A stretch of 64,000 nucleotides of DNA from Heliocidaris erythrogramma (GCA_025617745.1 CM046871.1:35932722-35996721), one strand, 5' to 3'; positions 1 through 10,689 are shown, counted from the stretch's first letter. A program made the numbers and translations. Notes: generated from the sequence alone by a model not told the origin.

Positions 1-514
1 CCAGTTCGGCAAATACAAAGATTACAAATTATCCAAAATCGGCTGCTCGGTTAGTGTCCTGATCCAAAAAACACCAATCAATATCTTCTATCCGACAGAA
101 TTTACACTGGCTGCCAGTCCATACCCGTATAACATTCAAGATATTGTTACTTGCTTATCAATGCTTTCATAACCTAGCCCCATCATATCTAACTGAATTA
201 CTTAACTTATACAAACCTGAAATAAATTTACGTTCTAGTAAGCAACACTTTTTTGTTGTGCCAACAGCCCAAACAAAAACTTACGGTGAGCGTAGTTTTG
301 CCTATGCTGCCCCATTTCTATGGAATGCTCTTCCAGCTTCTCTTAGGTCTATTAATTCATTAGAACACTTTAAATCTGCCCTGAAGACCTATCTTTTTAA
401 AGCTTCTTGTTAATCCCTGAACCCTGCACAGTGACTCTCTATCTATCATTTCTTACTCTCTAAGCGCATAGAGACATGCTCCGCAAAGTGTTATGCGCTA
501 TATAAGAATTGTTA

Positions 515-545
<31 letters not shown>
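1..545 (+). mobile_element. 3' end of an L2/CR1-like LINE (enters from left edge)
   Basis: This is the carboxy end of a non-LTR reverse transcriptase followed by a 3' UTR and an (ATT)n tail. The open part (144-413, continuing upstream in frame) shows the family C-terminal pattern: LHWLP, LAPSYL, NLRSS, a TYGERSF block, LWNALP and FKSALK. It ends in a stop, then a 3' UTR containing 'atgcgctatataa' and about ten ATT repeats. The part upstream of position 1 is outside the window, so length and 5' truncation cannot be judged. The same tail pattern recurs at 45.2 kb and on the SINE at 1.0-1.4 kb. Clade (L2 versus CR1) is inferred from motif style only. Confidence 0.85.
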
Positions 546-554
546 GCCTATTTT

Positions 555-925
555 GGTCCAAGGAGGCGCGAAGGCGAGATCCGGCATCTCGTCTGTTCGA
601 CTTATGGGGGCAATAAGGCGCGAAGGTAAGATTCCAAATTTCATCTCCTCGACTTCTTGGGTATGAGAAGATGAGAAGACGATATTCCAACTCGTATTTT
701 CTACTTCTCGGGTATGAGAAGGTGCGAAGGCGAGAGTTTAGATTTCGTCAAGTCGATTTCTTGGATATGAGAAGGTTCTTGCACCCAAGAATTCAAGAAG
801 ACGATAGTCCGGATTTCGCCTTCCCGCCTTCTCGGACCAAAAAAGGTCAAGAAGGCGATATGATAGATATCCCCTTCTCGCCTTCTCGGACCAAAAAAGG
901 TCGAGATGGCACTTTTAAGCTTCCG
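555..925. repeat. Degenerate minisatellite with inverted GAAGGCGA motifs
   Basis: About six imperfect copies of a 50-70 bp unit built from 'gagaaggcgagaaggcga' and its reverse complement 'tcgccttctcgg', often next to 'ggaccaaaaaaggtc'. The short open frames on both strands here are products of the repeat and are not credible genes. Function is unknown. Confidence 0.7.
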
Positions 926-1015
926 TATTAACGCGTACACTTCTTCTTCTGATTACTCCTCAACATTCCATCAGGAACCAAACGAGGAGGATGAGAGAGT
1001 GCGCAACATGTGGAG

Positions 1016-1376
1016 GTGTTGTGGATCAGTGGATAAGTCCCCTGACTGTGAACCACGAGGTCCGGGGTTCGAATCCCACCGCAGCACTAGCGTCCTTTGG
1101 CAAGACGTTAATCTACATTTGCCACTCTCCACCCAGATGTTAAATGGGTACCCGGTAGGATGGCGAAAGTTAATGTCCTTTGCTTAGCATGTGTGCGCTT
1201 AACAGGCGACTGGCTGGAATGCTCCCCAGGGAGTGGAGAATGTGCATACACTGTGTGCGGGCGTGCCAGAATCCAATGACCGGGGTAATAATATATATCT
1301 GTAAAGCGCTTAGACACATCACCATTGATGTATTGGGCGCTATATAAAAGCGGAATATTATTATTTATTATTAATA
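1016..1376 (+). mobile_element. tRNA-derived SINE with L2-like tail
   Basis: The head (1016-1087) is tRNA-like. Its ends pair (gtgttgt against gcagcac, allowing G:U), an A-box-like 'ggatcagtggataag' follows, and the B box 'ggttcgaatcc' is perfect, so it should carry an internal RNA polymerase III promoter. A central domain follows that includes 'tttggcaagacgttaatc' and 'gttaaatgggtacccgg'. The 3' end (about 1298-1376) has 'aagcgcttagacacatc', 'gcgctatataaaa' and an ATT-rich tail, matching the 3' end of the L2-like LINE at 1-545. By analogy with other SINE/LINE pairs, that LINE group is the likely mobilising partner (inference). Confidence 0.8.
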
Positions 1377-1626
1377 TTGCTTAATTGGTCCTTATTACTG
1401 GAGTCTTGGTTGCGGAAGTGGTGAGGAAGTTGTGAGTTTGTGCATTAGTGCGATCCGGCAACACTGTATACTGTTAGACAGCAAGGCATAAGAACAATGC
1501 CTGTTTTTATTAAACAGGTGTCATTCCAACTGCATTATTACGTGCGCTAATCAAACATGTGGGGCGGTTAACCCTAACGCCACTAGTTCACCGCAATGAT
1601 TGCACTGATCATTTTGAATGCAGTTT
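1377..1626. other. Unassigned spacer
   Basis: No convincing gene or element ends seen between the SINE tail and the first Harbinger-like MITE. Confidence 0.5.
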
Positions 1627-1816
1627 GGCCCGAATTCTCAGAGGAAGGTTTAAACCTCCGTAAGCGAACAAAAATAAGCGTAAATAAGCGCATATTGCCC
1701 ATGCGCGCTCCCGAAGAAAATATGTGATTGGATCGGATTCCGTGCGCACGTACGCTTAAAAAACACGGGAGGGGTTTAAATCATGGTTTAAACCCCCTCC
1801 TTTGTGCATTCGGGCC
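1627..1816 (-). mobile_element. Harbinger-like MITE, copy 1
   Basis: A 190 bp element with inverted ends 'ggcccgaattc' and 'gcattcgggcc', flanked by the 3-bp repeat TTT on both sides. The interior contains 'cgtgcgcacgtacgctta' and pairs of 'ggtttaaacc' palindromes. It matches, in opposite orientation, the element at 2442-2637. A 3-bp duplication with GGCCCG ends suggests a non-autonomous PIF/Harbinger element. It has no coding capacity. Confidence 0.75.
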
Positions 1817-1819
1817 TTT

Positions 1820-2336
1820 GTGTATAAACGATGTGACTCACACATGATGCATCAAAGAGAGCACCAGTCACTGATGACGGAGTCCTACGTCAGGCTACAT
1901 CAAGTGCCTTGTCGGTGATTTTTATCAAAATCAGCTAATCAGATGCAAGGATTTCAGTAGCTTATAACAGTTATTGCAACTTGTCATTGATAACAAGTTT
2001 TCTGAAACAGGGCCCTGTACAACGGGAATTACACATTACCATAGCATGGCGGAAAATCCATATAAGTATGATAATTTGGACAGCAAGCAGTATGATATCA
2101 TAATAAAAGTTTCAACGATTGTGCTGACAGACACTGTTTTTTTAATGAGAAACAGAATAATCAATGAGAAACTGTCACGTCCTTTTCACGTACGGTATTT
2201 TGAGTATCTAATTCCGACAGCTTCAATAAATTTGCAGGCTTAAATTAATTTGAGTATTGCCTACCGCTCGGTGACGATCCTGATTTTTATAAAAGCTTCT
2301 ATGATTATGCTGACATAAATTTACAGAAAACCTTAC
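1820..2336. other. Spacer with dispersed 'cttgtcattgataacaag' motif
   Basis: No gene recognised. Around 1980-2020 there is a hairpin-forming 'acttgtcattgataacaagt' followed by 'aacagggccct'. A related motif occurs in each of the 2.1 kb tandem units near 26.6, 28.7 and 30.8 kb, so this is a dispersed repeat. The 89-codon open frame at 1974-2243 resembles nothing known and starts inside this repeat. Confidence 0.45.
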
Positions 2337-2441
2337 TAGTCGACTTGACATTTTATGAACCTAGTACATTTTTTTCACTGAAGCTTTTGGTAAATTTGTC
2401 TCCGAACAATTTCACCTTAGTTGCCGAAAAAGCAACTTTTA

Positions 2442-2637
2442 GGCCCGAATTCACAAAGGAGGTTTTGGTTTAAACCATGGTTAAAACCACCTCCTGGGGT
2501 TTTTAAGCGTACGTGCGCACGGAATCCAATCCAATCATACATTTTCTTTGAGTGCGCGCATGGGCAACGTGCGCTTATTTACGCCTATTTCATTTAAACC
2601 ATGATTTAGGTTTAAACCTCCTTTTTGAATTCGGGCC
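2442..2637 (+). mobile_element. Harbinger-like MITE, copy 2
   Basis: A 196 bp element, reverse-oriented relative to copy 1 at 1627, with the same 'ggcccgaattc' ends and a 3-bp TTA duplication on both sides. It shares the interior 'taagcgtacgtgcgcacgga' with copy 1, read on the opposite strand. Non-coding. Confidence 0.8.
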
Positions 2638-3505
2638 TTAGCCTTTTGCTTAACTGACATAAATCCAAATGGGCACATGTATAGGCATATTAAACATCGC
2701 AAGACAACTTACGCACAATATGCGCGCTGCACCCAACGTTAAACAGTGTTGTTAATTTTGTGCACCCATCTGTGTTTTCTATTGTTCGAAATTCAACCGA
2801 TGACTCCACTATTGAATTGCGTCACAAAATTCATTAACGGAATAAACCTCACCAATAAGCCAGTTCGGGGTTAGCGCATGGTACAAATGACCCCAAATAT
2901 CCACAGATATTTTAGACATGGAGGGTCCCTTTATGTGCACTTCAGAAAAATAACTATGGGAGTGATAGAGGCGCCTCATGAATAGCTTTTGTTTCCCCCT
3001 TTAAAAAGAATACTTCCACCTGGATATCATGGAATGCACCATTAGTGCATAATTGAATAATGATTACATGACATTCATGAGCACATATCGAATTAGTCCA
3101 GTAGACGGTACCATATACCATGTACATGACCTGGAAAAGTTGTTAAGTACAAGGTTTTTTTGTTGATTTGTGTTCTAGATGGATATTGAAGTAAATTCAG
3201 CTTGGTTGCCACCTTGGCAACCTTGAGCAATTTTTTAAATTAGCCTAATTAGCATAATCATCTAATTAGCATATGTGCAATAAGTAATATGTTGCTAATC
3301 TTAATCCAGAAAGGCTGAAAACATGAATAATACAACTTTTCTAGGGGTTTTTATGACGAGGAATTCATTTATGACATCAATTTTTATTTTTAAGTAATGC
3401 AATTGACATAAATAGCATAATTAGCATAATGAGCTAATTAGCATATGTGCAATATATGGAATTCTTTGTCATTGTTTATCCAGAAAGCCTGAAAACATAA
3501 ATAAT

Positions 3506-3685
3506 GTGTGTGTGTGTAATTGTGTTTTTACAGACGTGTAGCAATCAGATATGATTATTTACGTCTGGGACCGACCTTTAACGTCACCATCCGAAAGACG
3601 TGACTCAGTCTCGAACCTGGGTCCGCTGAATCAGTTTATAACTTCCACTGGTAGCTGGATTACAGGCGCACGCCACAACGCCCAG
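3506..3685 (-). mobile_element. SINE-like insert with 7SL/Alu-domain-like head
   Basis: About 180 bp interrupt one ~180 bp unit of the foldback arm; neighbouring units show the uninterrupted sequence. On the minus strand it begins 'gggcgttgtggcgtgcgcc' then 'tgtaatccagctac', which closely parallels the 5' Alu domain of 7SL RNA, including the UGUAAU core. A B-box-like 'ggttcgagact' follows, then 'gtctttcggatggtgacgt' (a central-domain-like block), and it ends in (CA)n. The insertion point shows no clear target duplication. A second partial copy lies at 42921-42976. The 7SL origin is my inference from remembered sequence. Confidence 0.6.
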
Positions 3686-4318
3686 TACAACTTTTCTAGG
3701 GTTTTCTGTGACGAAGAATTCATTTATGACACCAGTTTTTAATTTCAAGTAACGCAATTGACGTAATTAGCATAATAAGCATAATGAGCTAATTAGCATA
3801 TGTACAATATATGGAACTCTTTGACATTGTTTATCCAGAAAGCCTGAAAACATAAATAATACAACTTTTCTAGGGTTTTCTGTGACGAGGAATTCATTTA
3901 TGACACCAGTTTTTAATTTCAAGTAACGCAATTTTTTTGACGTAATTAGCATAATAAGCATAATGAGCTAATTAGCATATGTGCAATATATGGAATTCTT
4001 TGTCATTGCTTATCCAGAAAGCCTGAAATAATAAATAATACAACTTTTCTACAGTTTTCTGTGACGAGGAATTCATTTATGTAACCAGTTTTTAATTTCA
4101 AGTAACACAATTGATGTAATTAGCATAATAAGCATAATGAGCTAATTAGCATATGTACAATATTTGGAACTCTTTGCCATTGTTTATCCAGAAAGCCTGA
4201 AAACATAAATATTTTTCTAGGGTTTTCTATGATGAGGAATTTATTTATAACACCATTTTTTTTTTCATTTCGAAGTAATGCAATTGACGTAATTAGCATA
4301 ATTAGCATATATGCAACA

Positions 4319-6574
4319 ATAATAATATGATAATAATAATAATAATAATTCATAAAGTACAGAAATTATGTATATACTGGGCGTTTAAAAAAAAAAGGAA
4401 ACCCAACTTTGCAAAATTCCTGTAAATGAACTATATGTTTACCAACAATGAAATCCATACCATATGAAAGAGTAATTCATATTTCCAATGGTAAGTTGTT
4501 GAGGTTTCCAGGGTCATTGAACACCATTGTCTTCAACATTTTGTGCAAAAATCTAGTTGGTTCACTTTCTTGTAAAACACAATAGGCATGATGTTAAGGA
4601 GATGCCTTTTGTGAAATGGCCTGGTTGCTCCAATCCCCATTGTGCATATTTTTCTTTTTGAAATTTGTGTTAATGAGATGTTATTCACCCGTGATTCAGG
4701 ATTTTTGCTTTATAAAACCCTTTTCAGATAGAAATCATTTTGCAAAGAAGACAGTCTCGGTGAATTTTAACAAGGATGCATGCCAAAAAACCATTACGAA
4801 CCAAAAGGATTGCAATATCACTAAGAATTGCAAATCAAAAACAAAGAGTATAAATAAGGAAAATCAAAAACTCATGCGTGTGGTTGAAGATTTCACTTTG
4901 CTGATTTTCAAAAAATTCAACTTTAGTTGAAAATTGACGGAGACTCCTGCAGCACTCAAGAAAAACGAAGACGTTTTCTGTGTTTTCGGAAGATCTTGCT
5001 TCCTCTTGGTCATAAGGTTATGACTAACAACTCGTTCCGTGCTTTGCGAAGTTCATAAGACCCTTTGTTAAGGCGTAAAATTAATCATTATGAGATTTGC
5101 TTACTAACGGATGGCCATAAACAGATAAAGAGCTACCAAGCTACTTGACAAAGCCATTCAACCCAAACCATGCCTATTGCGTTTTACAAGGAAGTGAACC
5201 AACTGGAATTTTGCACAGAATTTTGAAGACAATGGTGTTCACTGATGCTTGACTGTGGAAACCTAAACAAGTTACCATTGGAAAGCAAATTAATTACTCT
5301 TTCATATGATATGAAATTAAACTCCGGTAAATATTTAGTCCATGCACTCGTATAATTTTCAAAGTTGGTTTTCCTTTTTTTTAACGCCCAGTATATTCTA
5401 CCGTGCTGCAAGAGCTCCTGATGTACTGATAACTAAGAGGAGTAATTAAATGAAAAGATATGTTTTTAATTTTTATCTGAAAGTATTTACAGTTGGGGAT
5501 TTCCTGATTTCTAATGGTAAGTTGTTCCACAATTTGGGGGCTGTGCAGACAAATGCTTGATCTCCTAAGGTTATTTTTGTTTTATATGATGGGGTTGGCA
5601 GTATTAAAGTATCTCGAGAACTGTGCAGGGTGAGGGTATGTCTGCAAGCTTTGAGTTGTAACAGATCTACAATATATTTAGGGGCTTGACCAATTAGAGC
5701 TTTATAGACAATCAACATGACTTTAAAAGATATTCTTTGTAGCACTGGTAGCCAGTGCAGATCTCTCAAAACGGGTGATCCTTGAGAATTTTGAAGTATC
5801 CACAAATTGGTCTTGCACAAAGGTTTTGGACCCGCTGCAGTCGTCCTATTTGAGAGTCAGGGAGTCCATACAATAACCCATTACAATGATCTAACTTACT
5901 AGTGATGCATGCATGAGCAGTTGTTTTCATGCTATCCTGATCACTATATTTTCTAATATGTCTGATATAATATAAAATGCAATATGATGATATACATACA
6001 TTGGTAATGTGTGCTTCCATATTCAAATGACTGTCAAAATGCACTACCAGATTTCTAGCATACATGGATGGTTTTATGACAGAACTTCCAACAAATATCC
6101 AATCGAAATTAAGTTTGGATACCCGTTTAGATGTGCCAACGAGCAACAATTCAGTTTTACTGTAATTTAGCATGAGTTTGTTTTGCAGCATTCATTCACG
6201 TATATAACTGACACATGCTTCTATGAGCGAGACGCTTTTCTCTTAAGCATATACATAGGGTCTAAATGACAAGTAAATCTGTCTGTCATCGGCGTAGCAG
6301 TGGCATTATATATTCCATGAACTAATTGTGGACCTTGGTAAACAGATTACCTGTGTACAGAGTAAATAACAGAGGGCCCAACCGAGAACCTTGTGGGACC
6401 CCGAAGGGCTCTAGAAAAGAATTAGAGACAGCATCATCAATCTTTATCTTTTGATGTCTATCTGCCAAATATGACTCACTCCATCTGAGAGCATCATCAA
6501 TGTCAAAGCAGACCTTTAGCGTTTCCAATAAAAAAAGCAAGACTGATCTATGGTATCAAATGCGCTATATAGGA
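4319..6574 (-). mobile_element. 5'-truncated L2-like LINE
   Basis: A minus-strand non-LTR element with its (ATT)n tail at about 4325-4350 and its 5' end inside the reverse transcriptase at 'AFDTIDQS' near 6560. Fragments in several frames show GVPQGS (near 6400), YADD (near 6285), then the C-terminal blocks DLHWLPVLQR, LTLHSSRD and LWNNLPLEIR (to 5473). There are frameshifts and stops, so it is dead. It is flanked by GCAACA at 4313 and 6575 and lies in the left arm of the foldback element. Its 3' UTR was later split by a 1 kb TA-flanked element; the LINE itself is only about 1.24 kb. Confidence 0.8.
4377..5391. mobile_element. 1 kb TA-flanked element with ~200 bp inverted repeats
   Basis: The ends CTGGGCGTTTAAAAAA and its complement TTTTAACGCCCAG form imperfect inverted repeats extending about 200 bp (e.g. 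'accattgtcttcaa' near 4525 against its complement near 5225), with TA on both sides. It splits the 3' UTR of a LINE: the left flank ends 'gaaattatgta' and the right flank begins 'ttctaccgtgctgcaagag'. The L2 tail fragment near 20.65 kb shows the two halves joined. A 104-codon open frame in the middle (4616-4930) is unlike any transposase I know. TA duplication suggests a non-autonomous Tc1/mariner-group element. Confidence 0.7.
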
Positions 6575-8749
6575 GCAACATGTAGACTTATTTGTCATTG
6601 TTTATCTAGAAAGCCTGAAAACACCTTTTAAAGACAACAAATAAGTTAGTGAAAAGACATTCCATGCAGATGTAGTATAAGTAGCCCAATTAACATAATA
6701 AGTAAATTCGCATATTTGCATTTATTGATATACTGTAGTTAATCCAGAAAATTCTGGGATGACAGATTTAATGTGTATACATTTTTATTATGATTACCCT
6801 TATAATTACCCTTATTAGCATAATTAGCATATTAATCAGGCAATTGCCTAGTGGCCTCTTGAATTTCTCTCTGACAGGACAGAATACGTAGGTATTCATT
6901 TGTAATTTCCCACTGTACCAGTGATAAGAGAATGAACAGTCATGACAGAGACCAGTAAGTTATTAAATATATAAAGAAAATGAAATAGAATTTTGTTCTT
7001 TCGTTCTTTTTCTTCTTTGAGTTTATAGGTGTCTGGGACAGAATTAAGAGAATTTGTTGTATACATGTATTGTCTGGGCATAGGTATAGTGCTTCTACCC
7101 ATATGCGTAGGGAATGAATTTACAAAGTTACAATCCTTTGCCACATTGAACATGGTTGCCCTCTGAGGTAAATATTGGTCATTATAAAAATGTAAACACA
7201 TTAAATCTGTCATCCCAGAATTTTCTGGATTAACTATATCAATAAATGCAAATATGAAAATTCATTTATTACAACCTGTATGATAATTAGGCTAATTATA
7301 CTACATTTACATGGAACATCTTCTCATAAACTAATTTGTTGTCTTTAAAAACTGTTTTAAAATGTTGCATTGCACCATTTTTAGGCTTTCTAGATAATGA
7401 CAAAGAAGTTTACATATTGCACATATGCTAATAATGCCATTTACGACAATTGCATTACTTAAAAATAAAAAATGGCGTCATAAATGAATTCCTCGTCATA
7501 GAAACCCTAGAAAAATTTGAATTATTTATGTTTTCAGGTTTTCTGGATAAACAATGGCAAAGAATTCCATATATTGCACATATGCTAATTAGCTAATTAT
7601 GCTAATTATGCTATTTATGACAATTGCATTACTTAAAAATAAAAACTGGTGTCATAAATGAATTCCTCGTCATAGAAAACCCTAGAAAAGTTGTATTATT
7701 TTTTTCCAGGCTTCCTGGATAAACAATGATGAAGAAGTCCATATATTGCACATATGCTAATTAGCTCATTATGCTAATTATGCTATTCACGACTATTACA
7801 TTACTTAAAAATAAAAAATGGCGTCATAAATGAATTGCTCGTCATAGAAAACCCTAGAAAAGTTGAATTATTTATGTTTTCAGGTTTCTGGATAAACAAT
7901 GGCAAATAAGTCCATATATCGTACATATGCTAATTAGCTAATTATGCTAATTATGCTATTTATGATATTTATGACAATTACATTACTTAAAAATAAAAAC
8001 TGGTGTCATAAATGAATTCCTCGTCATAGAAAACCATAGAAAAGTTGTATTATTTTTGTTTTCAGGCTTCCTGGATAAACAATGACAAAGAAGTCCATAT
8101 AATGCACATATGCTAATTAGCTCATTATGCTAATTATGCTATTCACGACAATTGAATTACTCAAAAATAGAAACCGATGTCATAAATGAATTCCTCGTCA
8201 TAGAAACCCCTAGAAAAGTTGTATTATTTATATTTTCAAGCTTTCTGGGTTAAGATTAGCAACATATTATATATTGCATATATGCTAATTAGATGATTAT
8301 GCTAATTAGGCTAATAAAAAAAATTGCTCAAGGTTGCCAAGGTGGCAACCAAGCTGAATTTACCTCAATACCCATCTAGAATACGAATCAACAAAAAAAC
8401 CTTGTACTTGACAACTTTTCCAGGTCTCAAAAACTTCTACTGGACTAAATATTGGTGTCAGTGGGTTTTAGAATTTGGTACAGATGACCTTTATCTGCTC
8501 ATGCTCAGATTGCATCTCCGAAGTGGCTTATTGTTGACAACCGATGACCTATTGAATTACTACCGATGACCCACTGTTCTCTTTGTTCGATGTCATCGGT
8601 TTGAATGCGTATACATGTACAATGCAACCTGTGATACAATTCTCACTACCTCAAATATGCAATTTTCGACGTAGAGGGCAATATTGTGCATGGAAATCAA
8701 ATGGAAATGGTCCGCATCTTCGCAACTTCACTTCCGGTCCGTATTGAAA

Positions 8750-9008
8750 TACTGTGGCGAACAAAGAAGCGGACAAAATATACAGCTCCTCATTGTACCC
8801 TCCACAATTGCTCTGGTAGACAAAAGAACATCCCTTCATTGCTATTATGTAAAATAAGTAGAACAGGTGAATATGCATGTGACACCTTTCTACATACTTT
8901 TACATAATAGAAATCAAGGGATGTTCTTTTGTCTACCAGAGCAATTGTGGAGGGTACAATGAGGAGCTGTATATTTTGTCCGCTCTCTTTGTCATCGTGT
9001 TCATAGTG
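8750..9008. mobile_element. Palindromic MITE (CACTATGAACA family), copy 1
   Basis: Arms of about 110 bp face each other around a short centre near 8870. The left arm includes 'cattgtaccctccacaattg' and the right arm the exact complement. The same element is at 15486-15722. The left tip is degenerate ('atactgtggcgaac'); the right tip is 'gtgttcatagtg'. Open frames on both strands reflect the palindrome. Confidence 0.75.
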
Positions 9009-9655
9009 ATTATTTCTCGCTACCCCAAATACGCAATTTCGCCAACAGGCGTTTGTCATGCAAACCACGCATGCGCAGTGCTGACAATATCCCGATTGGG
9101 TCGACAAGTGTTTGTCTTTTTGCATTGAAAATGTACACAGGTATTACAAAAATCCTCGAGTTTGAGTATAAATTAACCGACATGTTTGAAAAGATACCAT
9201 GATTTATTGAGACAGTTGGTTGCATTTTCAAAATTTAAGTGGTTTATGTCATGCGATCCCAAAATGAAGCATTTTAGCACTCATTTTATTCATAAGCCGT
9301 AGTTCATAGTGAATACATCCCTTCGTTGTATTACAGGTTGCATTGCGCAAGATGAACAACGAATCTGATTTTAATATGCAAATTTTATGAATTGCTCAAG
9401 GATGCCCCTTCAGCAACAATGCTGATACTGTTCTGTGACTACCTAACGATTAAAGATCAACAAAGAAAATTCAACAAAAATACCTTTCTAGGTTCATTGT
9501 TGGTTATATAGCAGCGTCAAATGGACTATACCCGCTTTGTGAAAATCCTGAATAGAATACGCCGATGGTACTCTAAATCTACTTTCTCATATCTACTGAG
9601 AGTACTCCCACTAACCATAGGCGTACGGGTACAATTTCTTCAGGTGGTCTGATGT

Positions 9656-9841
9656 AGTGTCCCTGTATTAAAGAGTTGCGACATGGACGTCCCACTTTTC
9701 TGGAAACAAAATGGCGTTCGAATTCTTTCTATTGAGAACACCCAGGTGCTCATCGGAATTGAATAGAAATGTTACGTAATAGTGGAAACAAAATGGCGTT
9801 CAAATCCCCAGTTGTCGTAACTCTCTAATACAGGGACACTA
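9656..9841. mobile_element. Small MITE with 9-bp target duplication
   Basis: Inverted ends 'agtgtccctgtatta' and 'taatacagggacact' extend inward through 'acaaaatggcgtt' and its counterpart. The sequence 'gtctgatgt' occurs immediately on both sides. A 9-bp duplication is typical of Mutator-like or Merlin elements, so one of these is possible. No coding capacity. Confidence 0.65.
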
Positions 9842-10219
9842 GTCTGATGTATCTTGTCCGAATATCAACTCTCCTGTTTTTCAGAATAAAGTAAATGAAA
9901 AATGTTCACCGAAATATCAAAAGCAAAATTGTCAAAAAAAAGTTATATCACATCGCTGCCCGAATATGAAGTGATAGTTCCCTGAAATAAGGCGGCGGTT
10001 GCAAGAAATTGGAAATATCAAGGTGGATGGGGATGCAGCTCCCCCACCCCCACACTGCCTCGTGCCCCAAACTATTTTTAGTAGTCATGTATGGTAAATG
10101 CATCAAAGAGCTTTATGTTTGGGGAGCTTCTACCCTACAGTGTTTCCGTAGTACGCGTGGGTTATTGGTGAAGAAAAAGGCTCGAAGGGTCCCCATGTTT
10201 TCATAATACGGTTCCTTGG

Positions 10220-10600
10220 GCCATATTTCATGAATGATGATAATTATAATGGTTATATATAATTACTGTATGATGATTATAATTGTAATGATTATACCAA
10301 TTATAGTAATAATGGTTATTATGATAAAGGTTACTATATGATAATAATAATTATTATTAATGATTATTATAATTATAATGATTATAATTCTCCTCGTGTT
10401 CCTTAATGTAAGATACAATTTTCATGAGATTTTCAAACCTTGGGAGTGTCAATAAGGCTTATATGGTCAAGGAAAACCTGCATAAATCACTTTTGACATT
10501 TCAACAACAACAACAACATAAAATCAGCTGCCGTAGACTCAACACGTAAAAACAAGGTTGGTTGGTTGGTTGGTTGGTTATTGGTATGATGGCGCTCCTG
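10220..10600. repeat. AT-rich simple repeats and (GGTT)n
   Basis: Irregular 'atgattataattataatg' runs occupy 10220-10390, with a short 'caacaacaacaaca' tract near 10502 and (GGTT)6 near 10557-10581. No gene seen. Confidence 0.7.
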
Positions 10601-10689
10601 AATCTCTTCATATTCTTCGCACCAGTCACTTTAGTAGGTTTGGCGTAGGCTTCGGAAAGCCCACGAGCGCCCTTGAGTTTGTTTAGCAT

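Larger units (their letters stand above)
3094..8447. mobile_element. Foldback element with arms of tandem ~180 bp units
   Basis: The ends are TAGTCCAGTAGA (3094) and TCTACTGGACTA (to 8447), with 3-bp AAT on both sides. The compact AAGCC MITE at 31.1 kb shows the empty site with one AAT. Each arm, about 1.2 kb without later insertions, starts with a shared segment containing 'ttggttgccaccttggcaac'. It continues with about six copies of a ~180 bp unit ('gctaattagcatatgtgcaa', 'catttatgacaccag', 'tttctagggttttct') in direct order on the left and inverted on the right. The arms end at a matched inner segment ('ccagaaaattctgggatgac', near 6745 and 7205). The ~400 bp centre has no recognisable coding region. 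It resembles foldback transposons such as the TU elements known from sea urchins (analogy only). A LINE and a SINE have inserted into the left arm. Confidence 0.7.
2857..8529 (+). mobile_element. AAGCC-ended MITE, copy 1 (split by a 5.35 kb foldback element)
   Basis: The ends 'aagccagttcgggg' (2857) and its complement near 8516-8529 match both ends of a compact 328 bp copy at 31137-31464. Collinear internal blocks are present on each side of the insertion ('ccaaatatccacagatattt' near 2895; 'ctgctcatgctcagattgca' near 8497). Both copies sit between 'at' and 'at', suggesting a 2-bp AT target duplication. Uninterrupted, this copy would be about 320 bp. A third, more diverged copy lies at 22699-23015. 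Confidence 0.7.
2337..9538. mobile_element. TAGTC-ended inverted-repeat element, copy 1 (filled with nested insertions)
   Basis: The outermost element of a nest. It begins TAGTCGACTTGA and ends with the complementary ...GACTA, with further inverted similarity inside ('atgaacctag' near 2360 against 'ctaggttcat' near 9490). It is flanked by the 3-bp repeat TAC. A second copy of the same family (22292-23122) is only about 830 bp long, so most of this copy's 7.2 kb is later insertions: a Harbinger-like MITE, an AAGCC-ended MITE carrying a foldback element, and a palindromic MITE. No transposase of its own was seen, so it is non-autonomous. Confidence 0.6.

Noticed and set aside
3640-3690. Human Alu contamination
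   Set aside because: The flanks on both sides are the local foldback repeat, the rest of the insert is not Alu, and a second partial copy lies in another local context.
4616-4930. 104-codon frame as a transposase
   Set aside because: No helix-turn-helix or DDE pattern visible; kept only as part of the TA-flanked element.
3094-8447. Regularly spaced repeats suggesting a CRISPR-like array
   Set aside because: The units are ~180 bp, diverged, mirrored in two arms and bounded by transposon tips; the genome is eukaryotic.
8651-9125. Overlapping frames of 73-111 codons on both strands
   Set aside because: They are reflections of a palindromic MITE.
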